Shown piece by piece: positions 1 to 6,364 of a DNA stretch of 8,535 nucleotides. The DNA comes from Deltaproteobacteria bacterium (lineage in GTDB: Bacteria > Desulfobacterota > DSM-4660 > Desulfatiglandales > HGW-15), in assembly GCA_016926135.1 (NCBI GenBank), contig JAFGPH010000594.1, forward strand, positions 1 through 8,535, in the 5' to 3' direction. A program made the translations under genes and the position numbers. The first letter of the stretch is position 1, and each line of letters starts with the position of its first letter. The notes beneath the pieces were generated by a model. The model saw nothing but the letters and a program-made list of their open reading frames with translations. It was not told where the DNA came from and did not search any database.

Positions 1-1
1 G

Positions 2-1255
2 ATCCTGGCCCTTCCCACGGCGACGATCAACCTTTTGAAACAGGACGGGGACACGAGAATCCTCGCCAACCCGCAACTCCGGGTCAAGAACGGAGAAAAG
101 GCGAAGATCCACATCGGCGAAAGGGTCCCCTTGCGCACAAACCGGAGGGTGGACACAACCGGTGCGGTGACCAATGACTTCCAGTACCAGGACATCGGCA
201 TCAAGGTGGACGTGGAGCCCACCATCAATGTCCATAACGACGTTGGGATGAAGGTGACTTTGGAGGTGAGTACTCTTGGAGCCAATGTGGGGACAACGGA
301 AGATCCCCAGTATGCCATTCGAACCAGGACGGCCCAGAGTGTGCTGAACACCCGGGGAGGGGAGACCGTGATTCTGGGGGGTCTGATCCAGGATGTGGAA
401 AGGGAAACCCTGCGCAAATTGCCTTTCATCGGGGAGATACCGGTGCTCGGCTACCTCCTCAGCAATTATTCGAACGAGGGTCAGAAGACCGACGTCCTCA
501 TGGCTATCACACCCGTGATCATCCGCGGCCAGGAAGTGCCTGAGCAGCACATCACCCACATCTGGTCGGGGAAGGAAGACGGCTTTTCAATGAGGGAGCC
601 TTTCGAAAGCATTGCCGAGCGTGAAGGGCAATTCTCGGATAGGCCGAGCATCTCCGCTGAGGAAAAACCTCCTGCGCCGGCGGGGCCGGCAGCGCCGGCA
701 GGTGCACCGCCGCAACCGGGGCCTCCACTTCCCCCGCCACCGCTCCCGCCCAAGGAACCCCCGGCGGGTCCCCCTCCGTTGACCCGGCCCTCACCCCCGG
801 CCGCGGAGGCGCCGCCCCGGATCCAGGATTCGGCCCCACAGGTTGTCCAAGCATCCTCCTTGCCCGCGGAGACACGATCGGTGAACCAACCCCTCCCGCT
901 TCCGGCGACGGTGGAACCCGCCCTGCCGGTCGAAGGGGAAAGGTCGCCGCAAAACACCGTGACTTCGGCCGGTACCGATGCTTGGCCCAATGCATACCCC
1001 TATTCCATTCAGGTGGATTCTTACACGACCCAAGCAAACGCGGAAAGGCGCGTGCGGACTCTCACGCAGAAGAACTATGACGGCTTCCTTTACCCCGCCT
1101 TTGTCGAGGGGAAGGGAAAAACCTATTACCGCGTTTTTGTGGGCAAGTTCGAGGACTACCGCACTGCGCTGAGATACTGCCAGGAGCTGAAACAAAACGG
1201 GGATTTCAGGAGGGATGTCCTTGTGGTCTCCCGGACGTGGGCCATGGGAGGATAG
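2..1255 (+). CDS. Secretin (GspD/PilQ-type) with C-terminal SPOR domain, 5'-truncated
   Basis: This is the outer-membrane channel subunit of a type II secretion or type IV pilus-like system. The frame is open from base 2, so the TTG at 35 is internal and the N-domains lie outside the window; 417 residues are visible. Residues 1 to about 175 are the C-terminal secretin barrel: ANPQLRVKNGEKA, GG(L) at 126-128, and LPFIGEIPVLGYLLSN at about 140-155 are hallmark motifs. A proline/alanine-rich linker follows at roughly 218-280. From about residue 334 (base 1001) to near the end is a SPOR-like domain, starting YSIQVDSYTT and containing YYRVFVGKFEDYRTA. SPOR domains bind peptidoglycan glycan strands stripped of stem peptides, so the tail probably anchors the secretin to the cell wall (inference). 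The next gene's ribosome site overlaps this stop, indicating an operon. The secretin call is firm; the exact system (T2SS or pilus) is not decided here. Confidence 0.92.
   Translation: MLALPTATINLLKQDGDTRILANPQLRVKNGEKAKIHIGERVPLRTNRRVDTTGAVTNDFQYQDIGIKVDVEPTINVHNDVGMKVTLEVSTLGANVGTTEDPQYAIRTRTAQSVLNTRGGETVILGGLIQDVERETLRKLPFIGEIPVLGYLLSNYSNEGQKTDVLMAITPVIIRGQEVPEQHITHIWSGKEDGFSMREPFESIAEREGQFSDRPSISAEEKPPAPAGPAAPAGAPPQPGPPLPPPPLPPKEPPAGPPPLTRPSPPAAEAPPRIQDSAPQVVQASSLPAETRSVNQPLPLPATVEPALPVEGERSPQNTVTSAGTDAWPNAYPYSIQVDSYTTQANAERRVRTLTQKNYDGFLYPAFVEGKGKTYYRVFVGKFEDYRTALRYCQELKQNGDFRRDVLVVSRTWAMGG
674..700 (+). repeat. Short 9-nt tandem repeat in the secretin linker
   Basis: GCCGGC occurs three times at an exact 9-base spacing (676, 685, 694) inside imperfect 9-base units. 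In frame this gives an alanine/proline/glycine tripeptide repeat at the start of the linker. It is probably a source of linker length variation. It is a low-complexity coding repeat, not a mobile element. Confidence 0.6.
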
Positions 1256-1258
1256 CCG

Positions 1259-1726
1259 GTGCTTCACCGTTTGACCGAACGCTCGGGGGTCACGCTGATC
1301 GAGCTCATGGTCACCCTGGTGATTCTGGGGATACTGGCGACCACGGTGGTCCCCCTCTCCCAGGTCACTTACAAAAGATCCAAGGAAATCGAACTCCGGC
1401 AGAACCTCAGGACCATCCGGGAGGCCCTGGACCGGTACAAGCGCCTCGTGGATGAGGGTAAAATCCCCAAGAAGGCCATGGCGAGCGGCTACCCGGAGAG
1501 CCTGGAAGTCCTGACAAAAGGGGTGGACCTCGCCGGGCCTGTTCCCGTCAAGCAGAAGTTCCTGCGGAGGATCCCCAAGGATCCCATGAGCGAAGACGGC
1601 GAATGGGGTCTTCGATCCTTCGCCGATGAACCGGACAGCACCATATGGGGTGGTCAGGATGTTTATGATGTCTATTCAAAGAGTGACGACACGGCGCTGG
1701 ACGGGACGCCTTACAAGGAGTGGTGA
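1259..1726 (+). CDS. Type II secretion pseudopilin, GspG-like
   Basis: This 155-residue protein is a pseudopilus subunit made as a prepilin. The leader MLHRLTERSG ends in Gly10, followed by VTLIELMVTLVILGILA. This is a prepilin-peptidase site with the conserved Glu at mature position 5 (Glu15) and a hydrophobic assembly helix at about residues 11-32. A charged helix follows (RQNLRTIREALDRYK). The tail DVYDVYSKSDDTALDG then PYKEW matches GspG/PulG-like pseudopilins of this operon type. The start is GTG at 1259, chosen because GGGAGGA (1246-1252) lies 6 bases upstream and it yields a standard short basic leader. That ribosome site overlaps the secretin stop, suggesting translational coupling. 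Mature position 1 is Val rather than the usual Phe, which is tolerated. It resembles the next gene and is probably its paralogue. Confidence 0.9.
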   Translation: MLHRLTERSGVTLIELMVTLVILGILATTVVPLSQVTYKRSKEIELRQNLRTIREALDRYKRLVDEGKIPKKAMASGYPESLEVLTKGVDLAGPVPVKQKFLRRIPKDPMSEDGEWGLRSFADEPDSTIWGGQDVYDVYSKSDDTALDGTPYKEW

Positions 1727-2090
1727 CCTCGGGTTCACCCTCATCGAACTGCTGACTGTCCTCACCATCATAGGGATCCTGGCCAGCATGGCGCAACCCA
1801 ATCTCCAGAGGACGATTATACGCGCCAGGGAGGCCTCGTTGCGCCAGAGCCTCTACGTGATGAGAGACGTGATCGATCAGTTTTACGCGGATCATGGGAA
1901 GTACCCCGACTCCCTCGAGGAACTGGTGACCAACCGTTACCTCCGGAACCTGCCGACAGACCCTTTTACCCGGTCTTCGTCCACATGGGTTGTGGTGGCG
2001 CCGGAGGGTGAAGCCAAAGGCGCGGTCTACGATGTGCACAGTGGCAGCGACCTGGTCGGTCTGGATGGAAAGCCCTACAACGAGTGGTGA
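1668..2090 (+). CDS. Type II secretion pseudopilin, second GspG-like paralogue
   Basis: A second prepilin-like protein, with the processing site GDLG then FTLIELLTVLTIIGILA and Glu at mature position 5. The mature part is about 118 residues. It contains RQSLYVMRDVIDQFYADHGK and a VYDVHSGSDLVGLDG then PYNEW tail, paralleling the upstream gene, so the two probably arose by duplication. The start is uncertain. No start codon lies between the upstream gene's stop and the leader in this frame, so the gene must begin inside its neighbour. I chose ATG 1668 because AGGA at 1656-1659 is 8 bases upstream and the leader is basic (140 residues in all). ATG 1665 and GTG 1683 are alternatives; ATG 1626 gives an unusually long leader and no visible ribosome site. 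The overlap is therefore about 59 bases. The function is certain; the start is not. Confidence 0.85.
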   Translation: MSIQRVTTRRWTGRLTRSGDLGFTLIELLTVLTIIGILASMAQPNLQRTIIRAREASLRQSLYVMRDVIDQFYADHGKYPDSLEELVTNRYLRNLPTDPFTRSSSTWVVVAPEGEAKGAVYDVHSGSDLVGLDGKPYNEW

Positions 2091-2091
2091 A

Positions 2092-2592
2092 ATGAACGGG
2101 TTCACGTACATCACCGCGCTGGTCTTTGTAGCCGTCATGGGCATCGCCCTCAGCGCGGCCAGCGGGGTGTGGAGCACCGTCATGAAAAGGGAACGGGAGC
2201 AGGAGTTGCTTTTCAGAGGGGACCAGATCCGCCGGGCCATCGAGTCCTACTCCAAAAAAACACCGGGTGGAAGAAAGCCCGAATTTCCTCGGTCCCTGGA
2301 AAACCTGGTGAACGACTCACGTTTCCCGGCTGTGACGAGACACCTGCGGGTGGTTTACCGCAACCCCCTGAGCCCGGATGGGAAGTGGGAATTCATTCTG
2401 GATGCCCGGGGAGGCATCAAGGGGGTCTATGCCAAGAGCCAGGACATGCCCCTCAAGAAAGCGAATTTCCCCGCCGGATATGAGTCATTTGAAAAGGCCG
2501 GGTCTTACTCGGACTGGAAATTCACCCCTGCCCCCGAGAAGAAGGCCCAGCCTGTGACCGCCCCTGCAAAAGGGGCCGCGAAAAAGCCATAG
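2092..2592 (+). CDS. Type II secretion pseudopilin-like protein lacking Glu5
   Basis: This 166-residue protein begins one base after the previous stop (TGA A ATG), so translation is likely coupled. The leader is only MNG, followed by FTYITALVFVAVMGIALSAA, a prepilin-like hydrophobic helix at residues 4-24. Mature position 5 is Thr instead of Glu. The body has KREREQELLFRGDQIRRAIESY, then PRSLENLVNDSR, VYRNPLSPDGKWEF and a late GVYAKSQDMPLKKANFP segment. This pattern is typical of a third pseudopilin that accompanies PulG-like pairs in such operons. The last 25 or so residues are Ala/Pro/Lys-rich and probably disordered. A missing Glu5 is characteristic of minor tip pseudopilins such as GspK, so a tip or minor role is plausible (inference). 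An in-frame opening continues upstream, but its sequence is a shadow of the neighbour. Confidence 0.82.
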   Translation: MNGFTYITALVFVAVMGIALSAASGVWSTVMKREREQELLFRGDQIRRAIESYSKKTPGGRKPEFPRSLENLVNDSRFPAVTRHLRVVYRNPLSPDGKWEFILDARGGIKGVYAKSQDMPLKKANFPAGYESFEKAGSYSDWKFTPAPEKKAQPVTAPAKGAAKKP

Positions 2593-2642
2593 GATGGGTT
2601 CTACCATCTCAGAACGGGGTTTTCCCGGGGAGGAGCCGGAAC

Positions 2643-2978
2643 ATGAAAAGAGCGATACCTCTGTTTCTCTGCCTCATCACCCTCGGCTTTTCAACGCTCG
2701 CGCCCGATGCGTTCTGTCAGTCAGCCGATGAGGTCTTTGAACAGTTCGGCCGGAAGTACGAATCCCTAAAACCGGGGCCGGGCAGTTCCGTAACCACCGA
2801 TTACAAGCTGGAGCAGACCGCGCTTGCCGCGTTCTACACGGCCAAGATGCTGAGTCTCCTGTCCAGGCAGAATCAGGAACTGCTCACGAAATATGAGGAA
2901 ACGTCCAAGAAGTACGACCGGATCATCAACCAGAACGAGAAAATCATCGAACTTCTGACCGCCCTCACGAAGAAATAG
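2643..2978 (+). CDS. Small exported coiled-coil protein, unknown function
   Basis: I do not recognise a named family. The 111-residue product starts with a clear signal peptide (MKRAIPLFLCLITLGFSTLA), with likely cleavage near residues 22-26 before QSADEVFEQFG. The mature part is about 85 residues, hydrophilic and helical. Residues about 70-108 form a probable coiled coil rich in Glu, Lys, Asn and Gln with hydrophobic heptad positions (LLSRQNQELLTKYEETSKKY). A cysteine at residue 25 sits by the predicted cleavage point, but the preceding residues are not a good lipobox, so I favour signal peptidase I. The start has a strong ribosome site, GGGGAGGAG (2627-2635), 7 bases upstream. It sits 50 bases after the pseudopilin gene and before the transglycosylase, so it is probably a periplasmic accessory of the secretion apparatus (inference from position only). 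Confidence 0.78.
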   Translation: MKRAIPLFLCLITLGFSTLAPDAFCQSADEVFEQFGRKYESLKPGPGSSVTTDYKLEQTALAAFYTAKMLSLLSRQNQELLTKYEETSKKYDRIINQNEKIIELLTALTKK

Positions 2979-3077
2979 CGGAAATCCTGAGTCCGTGATA
3001 CCATTCGGGGAACCTTTCGGACAATTCCCCCCTCGTGTTACCCGAAGAGGGTCCGAGTGTGAGATCAGGTGCCTGAG

Positions 3078-3653
3078 ATGTCCCCAGTGTTCCAATGTTC
3101 CCGATTGACCTGCATCGCCGCCCTGACTTGCCTCGCGATGGTTGGCGCGGCCTCGCCCGTTTCAGGAGAGATACGAGGGTTCCTGGACAGTCACGGAAAG
3201 TGGAATTTCCCTGAACTGGCGGCGTTCAAGAAACGTCGCTTTGTCTTGAACGCCTCCCGGATCCATGAATACGAAGGGGTCATCGAGCGGGCATCCGAAA
3301 TGTACGGCGTGGAGACCCCGCTCATCAAGGCGGTTATCAAGGCGGAATCCGATTTCAATCCCGGGGCCGTCTCCTCCAAAGGGGCCAGGGGCCTCATGCA
3401 GATCATGCCCGCCACAGCCCAAACGCTCGACGTGGAGAACCCCTTCGACCCGGTGGAGAACATCCTGGGCGGGACCCGCTACCTCAGGCAACTCCTGGGA
3501 AGGTTTCGGGAGGACAAGAATCTCGCCCTTGCCGCCTACAATGCCGGCCCTGAAAAGGTCATCACCTACCGGGGTGTCCCCCCCTATCCGGAGACACGAA
3601 CCTTCGTCAGGAGAGTCCTCGACTATTATCGAATTTACAGCATGGACCGATAG
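3078..3653 (+). CDS. Secreted SLT-type lytic transglycosylase with DUF4124-like N-terminus
   Basis: A murein-cleaving enzyme acting in the periplasm, 191 residues from ATG 3078. A signal peptide covers residues 1 to about 30 (CIAALTCLAMVGAASPVSG). Residues about 31-58 (EIRGFLDSHGKWNFPEL) resemble the DUF4124 segment often found before SLT domains in deltaproteobacteria. The SLT domain spans roughly residues 65-185: catalytic Glu90 in IKAESDFNPGAVS, then GARGLMQIMP (103-111), AYNAGP (153-158) and YPETRTFV (170-177). All motifs of family 1 (Slt70/MltC-like) are intact. AGGTG at 3067-3071 lies 6 bases before ATG 3078, so I prefer that start; GTG 3069 would add three residues. It is the last gene of the + strand operon. 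It probably opens the cell wall for assembly of the secretion machinery, though a general turnover role cannot be excluded. Confidence 0.92.
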   Translation: MSPVFQCSRLTCIAALTCLAMVGAASPVSGEIRGFLDSHGKWNFPELAAFKKRRFVLNASRIHEYEGVIERASEMYGVETPLIKAVIKAESDFNPGAVSSKGARGLMQIMPATAQTLDVENPFDPVENILGGTRYLRQLLGRFREDKNLALAAYNAGPEKVITYRGVPPYPETRTFVRRVLDYYRIYSMDR

Positions 3654-3729
3654 AGAGAACGACCAAAAGCATCGCAAGGGCTTTTCTACACTTTCACCTC
3701 CAAGTAGATGCGTCCTGCCGGGCGCACCC

Positions 3730-3766
3730 AAAAAAAGGGGCCTCCGCCTTGGAGGCCCCTTCTCTT
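3730..3766. terminator. Bidirectional intrinsic terminator between convergent units
   Basis: GGGGCCTCC (3737-3745), a 5-base loop, and GGAGGCCCC (3751-3759) form a perfect 9-bp GC-rich stem. It is preceded by seven A (3730-3736) and followed by a T-rich TTCTCTT. Read on the - strand, the stem ends in a run of seven U, making it an excellent terminator for the dehydratase operon. On the + strand the U tract is imperfect but usable for the transglycosylase end. Confidence 0.88.
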
Positions 3767-3845
3767 CCGGAATCATCTTCCCCTCAGCAGGTTCTCAACC
3801 TGCACACCTCTGTTGACTCAATTCCCCGCCCTTACCTCTTCGACG

Positions 3846-4259
3846 CTATTTCCCTTCCTGCATCTTGAGGAAGTTCTCCAGATACAGACTGTACAGGATA
3901 TGCTTGGAATAGATGACCTTGATCCGCTCCGAGAGTTCCTCATCGGAGAGCTCTTTCAAGACGGGGTAATGCTCCTTCAGGCGTTCCAGGGCGGTTTCCG
4001 TGTTGCCCCTTGCCGCAGGGATGCGCAGGGCTGCGTTGAGGGCCTGATCGATCCGGTCCCAGTCCCTTTTGACGCCCTTGATGGGCCTCCACTCATTGTC
4101 CACCATGCGCCACGACTGCCCTGTCCAGGTGTCCTGCCTGATGCTCGTGTCTCCGACCTTGGTCACGGTGTAACGGGGGGCCAGGTATGCGAAGAAAAGG
4201 GCTGTGAGAGCAATCCCCATCAGCAAACCGGCGGCAAAATAGACCTTATCTCGATTCAT
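3846..4259 (-). CDS. Small single-pass membrane protein, unknown function
   Basis: The family is not recognised. The 137-residue protein begins MNRDKVYFAAGLLMG. A transmembrane helix lies at about residues 7-26, ending LFFAYLAP. Next is a short beta-like segment, RYTVTKVGDTSIRQDTWTG then QSWRMV, a pattern seen in many small bacterial membrane-anchored proteins that place a domain outside the membrane. Residues about 60-137 are helical and charged (ALERLKEHYPVLKELSDEEL). An open frame extends upstream to 4361, but that part overlaps the dehydratase gene; the start at 4259 gives a natural membrane anchor and lies 7 bases after the upstream stop. GGGAGGG lies 11 bases before the ATG, with a second GGAG closer. 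The tight spacing shows co-transcription with the dehydratase, so a role in the same glycan pathway is possible but unproven. Confidence 0.8.
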   Translation of the reverse strand: MNRDKVYFAAGLLMGIALTALFFAYLAPRYTVTKVGDTSIRQDTWTGQSWRMVDNEWRPIKGVKRDWDRIDQALNAALRIPAARGNTETALERLKEHYPVLKELSDEELSERIKVIYSKHILYSLYLENFLKMQEGK

Positions 4260-4266
4260 CGCTCCA

Positions 4267-6165
4267 TCATCCCTCCCAGGGCATGAACTCGGGCACGATC
4301 TCCTCCAGCTTTGCCCTGATTCCACTGCTATCCTGTTTGTAGGCCAGGTGCGCAAGTTCATTGATCGCGCCGTTCAAGAGTGCCGCGTCACAGCTTTTAC
4401 CCCTGAGGACCATGATTTTCGTGTGGCGGGTGGGCTGGATGCCCTCCCCTTCGGTGATCAGCTCCTCGAAGAGCTTCTCCCCGGGTCTCAGCCCAACATA
4501 TTCGACCTGGATGTCCACATCCGGCTCGAACCCCGAGAGCCGGATGAGGTCTCGTGCCATGTCGGCTATTTTGATCGGCGTTCCCATGTCCAGGATGAAG
4601 ATCTCGCCTCCCTCACCCATGGCCCCGGCCTGAAGGATGAGCTGGCAGGCCTCGGGGATGGTCATGAAGTACCGGGTCATGTCCGGGTGGGTGACCGTCA
4701 CGGGGCCCCCCTTCTCGATCTGCCTCCTGAACAGGGGGACCACGCTGCCTACGCTGCCGATCACATTGCCGAAGCGGACGGTCATGAATCTGGAATCGGT
4801 GGCGCCGCACCCATTCTGGTTCTGAACCAGGAGCTCGGCCACCCTCTTGGAGGCGCCCATCACGTTGATGGGTCGTACCGCCTTGTCCGTGGAGATCAGG
4901 ACGAATCGCTCGACTTTGTGCTCCTGGGAGACATCGATCAGGTTACGCGTTCCCAAAACATTATTCCTGACGGCCTTCCAGGGGTGCAGCTCCATCATGG
5001 GCACGTGCTTGTAAGCTGCCGAGTGAAACACCACCTGGGGCCGGTCCCGGTTGAAAGCGTGAGAAAGCTGATGGCGATCGCGGATGTCCCCCAGGACGGC
5101 GACAACGCGGACTCCCGGGAAACTCGTCCTGAGCTCCAGATCGATCTCGTACAGGGGGCTTTCCGCCCTTTCATAAAGAATCAGGCTCTCCGGATTGAAG
5201 CGACAGATCTGCCGGCAGAGCTCGGAGCCGATGGAGCCGCCGGCCCCCGTGACCAGCACCCGGGCGCCCGTCAGGTATCCTCTGACGCGATCCTCCTCCA
5301 GTTGAACCACCTCCCGGCCCAGCAGGTCGCGGTACGCCACGTCCCGGATCGCCTTCACCGAGACCTTGCCATTGATCAGTTCCCCCATCCCGGGCAAAGT
5401 CTTGAAGGGAACCCCGCACTCCTTGCACCGATCCACGATGGACCTCATATGGGATGCACCGGCCGACGGGATGGCGATGAGGAGCTCGTCGGGTTTCACC
5501 CTGGAGGCGATGAATTGAAGATTCGACGTGGCGCCCAGCACCGGCACACCGTGAATCTGTTTGCCTATCTTGGAGGGATCGTCGTCCACGAACCCCATCA
5601 CCCTGTATCGCAGGGCCGCGTTGTCCTGAATCTCACGGTAGATCTTTTCCCCGCAGTCCCCGGCCCCGATGATGATCAGCCGTTTCCCTCCCTTTTCCCT
5701 TCCCCCAAGGAAGCCGAACAGCCGCAGACTATGGATGTTGGCCGTGCTGTCTTTCATCCCTATCCATACAAGGAGCCGGATACCGGCCCTCGATCCCGCA
5801 ATCAACAGGACCGTGAGGATCCAGTCGATAACGAACGTGGACCTGGCGTACCCGGCAAACCCGTGGATCAAGGCAATGACAAAGACGATGACCAACGAGC
5901 TCACAGTCGCGGCCTTCATGATGCCGAGGATGTCCCTGAGGCTGGTGTATCTCCACATCCCCCTATATAGATTGAAGAAAAAAAACGTGATGATCTTCAC
6001 ACAGAGGACAAAGGGCAGCAGGCGAAACATGACGGCCGCCTGGTCGGGAGGGACGTTGAAGTTGAAGCGCAACTGATGGGTGAAATACCAAGAAAACACC
6101 ACCAGCAGCAGGTCCAGGACAAAAACCAGCAGGAAATTCCTGTAGAGGTGTTCCTGCAGTGTCAT
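4267..6165 (-). CDS. Membrane-anchored nucleotide-sugar 4,6-dehydratase/epimerase (WbpM/PglF/CapD type)
   Basis: A 632-residue polysaccharide-biosynthesis enzyme. Residues 1 to about 135 hold four hydrophobic helices (about 10-28, 45-65, 85-103, 110-135) that anchor it in the inner membrane. A CoA-binding/Rossmann-like domain follows, with IIIGAGDCGEKI at 164-175. The catalytic extended SDR domain starts near residue 302: TGAGGSIGSE (306-315) binds NAD(P), AAYKHVPMME lies at 383-392, and STDKA at 425-429. The usual Tyr of YxxxK is Met436, with Lys440, as in the WbpM/FlaA1 group of UDP-GlcNAc 4,6-dehydratases. GLRPGEKLFEEL (558-569) is the family's C-terminal signature. Full-length family members are about 600-660 residues, so it is intact. 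The probable reaction is UDP-GlcNAc to a 4-keto-6-deoxy sugar for surface glycan; the exact substrate cannot be read. AAGGTG lies 10 bases before the ATG. Confidence 0.95.
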   Translation of the reverse strand: MTLQEHLYRNFLLVFVLDLLLVVFSWYFTHQLRFNFNVPPDQAAVMFRLLPFVLCVKIITFFFFNLYRGMWRYTSLRDILGIMKAATVSSLVIVFVIALIHGFAGYARSTFVIDWILTVLLIAGSRAGIRLLVWIGMKDSTANIHSLRLFGFLGGREKGGKRLIIIGAGDCGEKIYREIQDNAALRYRVMGFVDDDPSKIGKQIHGVPVLGATSNLQFIASRVKPDELLIAIPSAGASHMRSIVDRCKECGVPFKTLPGMGELINGKVSVKAIRDVAYRDLLGREVVQLEEDRVRGYLTGARVLVTGAGGSIGSELCRQICRFNPESLILYERAESPLYEIDLELRTSFPGVRVVAVLGDIRDRHQLSHAFNRDRPQVVFHSAAYKHVPMMELHPWKAVRNNVLGTRNLIDVSQEHKVERFVLISTDKAVRPINVMGASKRVAELLVQNQNGCGATDSRFMTVRFGNVIGSVGSVVPLFRRQIEKGGPVTVTHPDMTRYFMTIPEACQLILQAGAMGEGGEIFILDMGTPIKIADMARDLIRLSGFEPDVDIQVEYVGLRPGEKLFEELITEGEGIQPTRHTKIMVLRGKSCDAALLNGAINELAHLAYKQDSSGIRAKLEEIVPEFMPWEG

Positions 6166-6323
6166 GTCCGTGTTACACCTTTTGGGCGGAGAGGGTCTAA
6201 ATGGATGAAAAAATCAGGCATGCTTCCAGCGTAATGCCTTCCACGATGGGGTGTCCATATTCCACTGTCCATCGTCTTCTCATTGCCCTTTGAGCTTCCA
6301 TGGTTCGTATTTCTGGTACCTCC

Positions 6324-6352
6324 TTGACAGGCTGAAAGATGTAGACTAGACT
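6324..6352 (+). promoter_or_regulatory. Predicted sigma70 promoter of the toxin-antitoxin operon
   Basis: TTGACA (6324-6329) is a perfect -35 box. After a 17-base spacer comes TAGACT (6347-6352), matching four of six -10 consensus bases. Transcription would start near 6359, about 40 bases before the antitoxin ATG. The -10 lies inside the palindromic operator, as expected for an autorepressed toxin-antitoxin operon. Confidence 0.65.
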
Positions 6353-6364
6353 TAGTCCAGTCCA
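6342..6364. promoter_or_regulatory. Palindromic operator of the toxin-antitoxin operon
   Basis: This is a 23-base near-perfect palindrome centred on 6353. The left arm TAGACTAGACT and right arm AGTCCAGTCCA pair at 9 of 11 positions. Each arm is itself two GACT (or AGTC) units 5 bases apart, so there are four half-sites. It overlaps the predicted -10 box and probably binds the Phd/YefM-type antitoxin, alone or with toxin, for autorepression (family knowledge plus position). Confidence 0.7.

Noticed and set aside
1715..1720. AAGGAG as the ribosome site of the second pseudopilin
   Set aside because: No ATG, GTG or TTG follows in the correct frame before the prepilin helix; the bases encode the conserved YKE of the upstream gene.
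1548..2240. A - strand open frame of 230 codons across the pseudopilins
   Set aside because: It lies opposite three convincing pseudopilin genes and its translation shows no recognisable domain or ribosome site.
4260..4361. N-terminal extension of the small membrane protein
   Set aside because: The extension overlaps the dehydratase coding end, is Arg/Ser/Pro-rich, and would bury the natural membrane anchor that begins at the ATG at 4259.
4348..5970. Very long + strand open frame (540 codons) antisense to the dehydratase
   Set aside because: The opposite strand encodes a full enzyme with all family motifs. The antisense product is His/Asp/Pro-rich without any domain and is a codon-bias shadow in GC-rich DNA.
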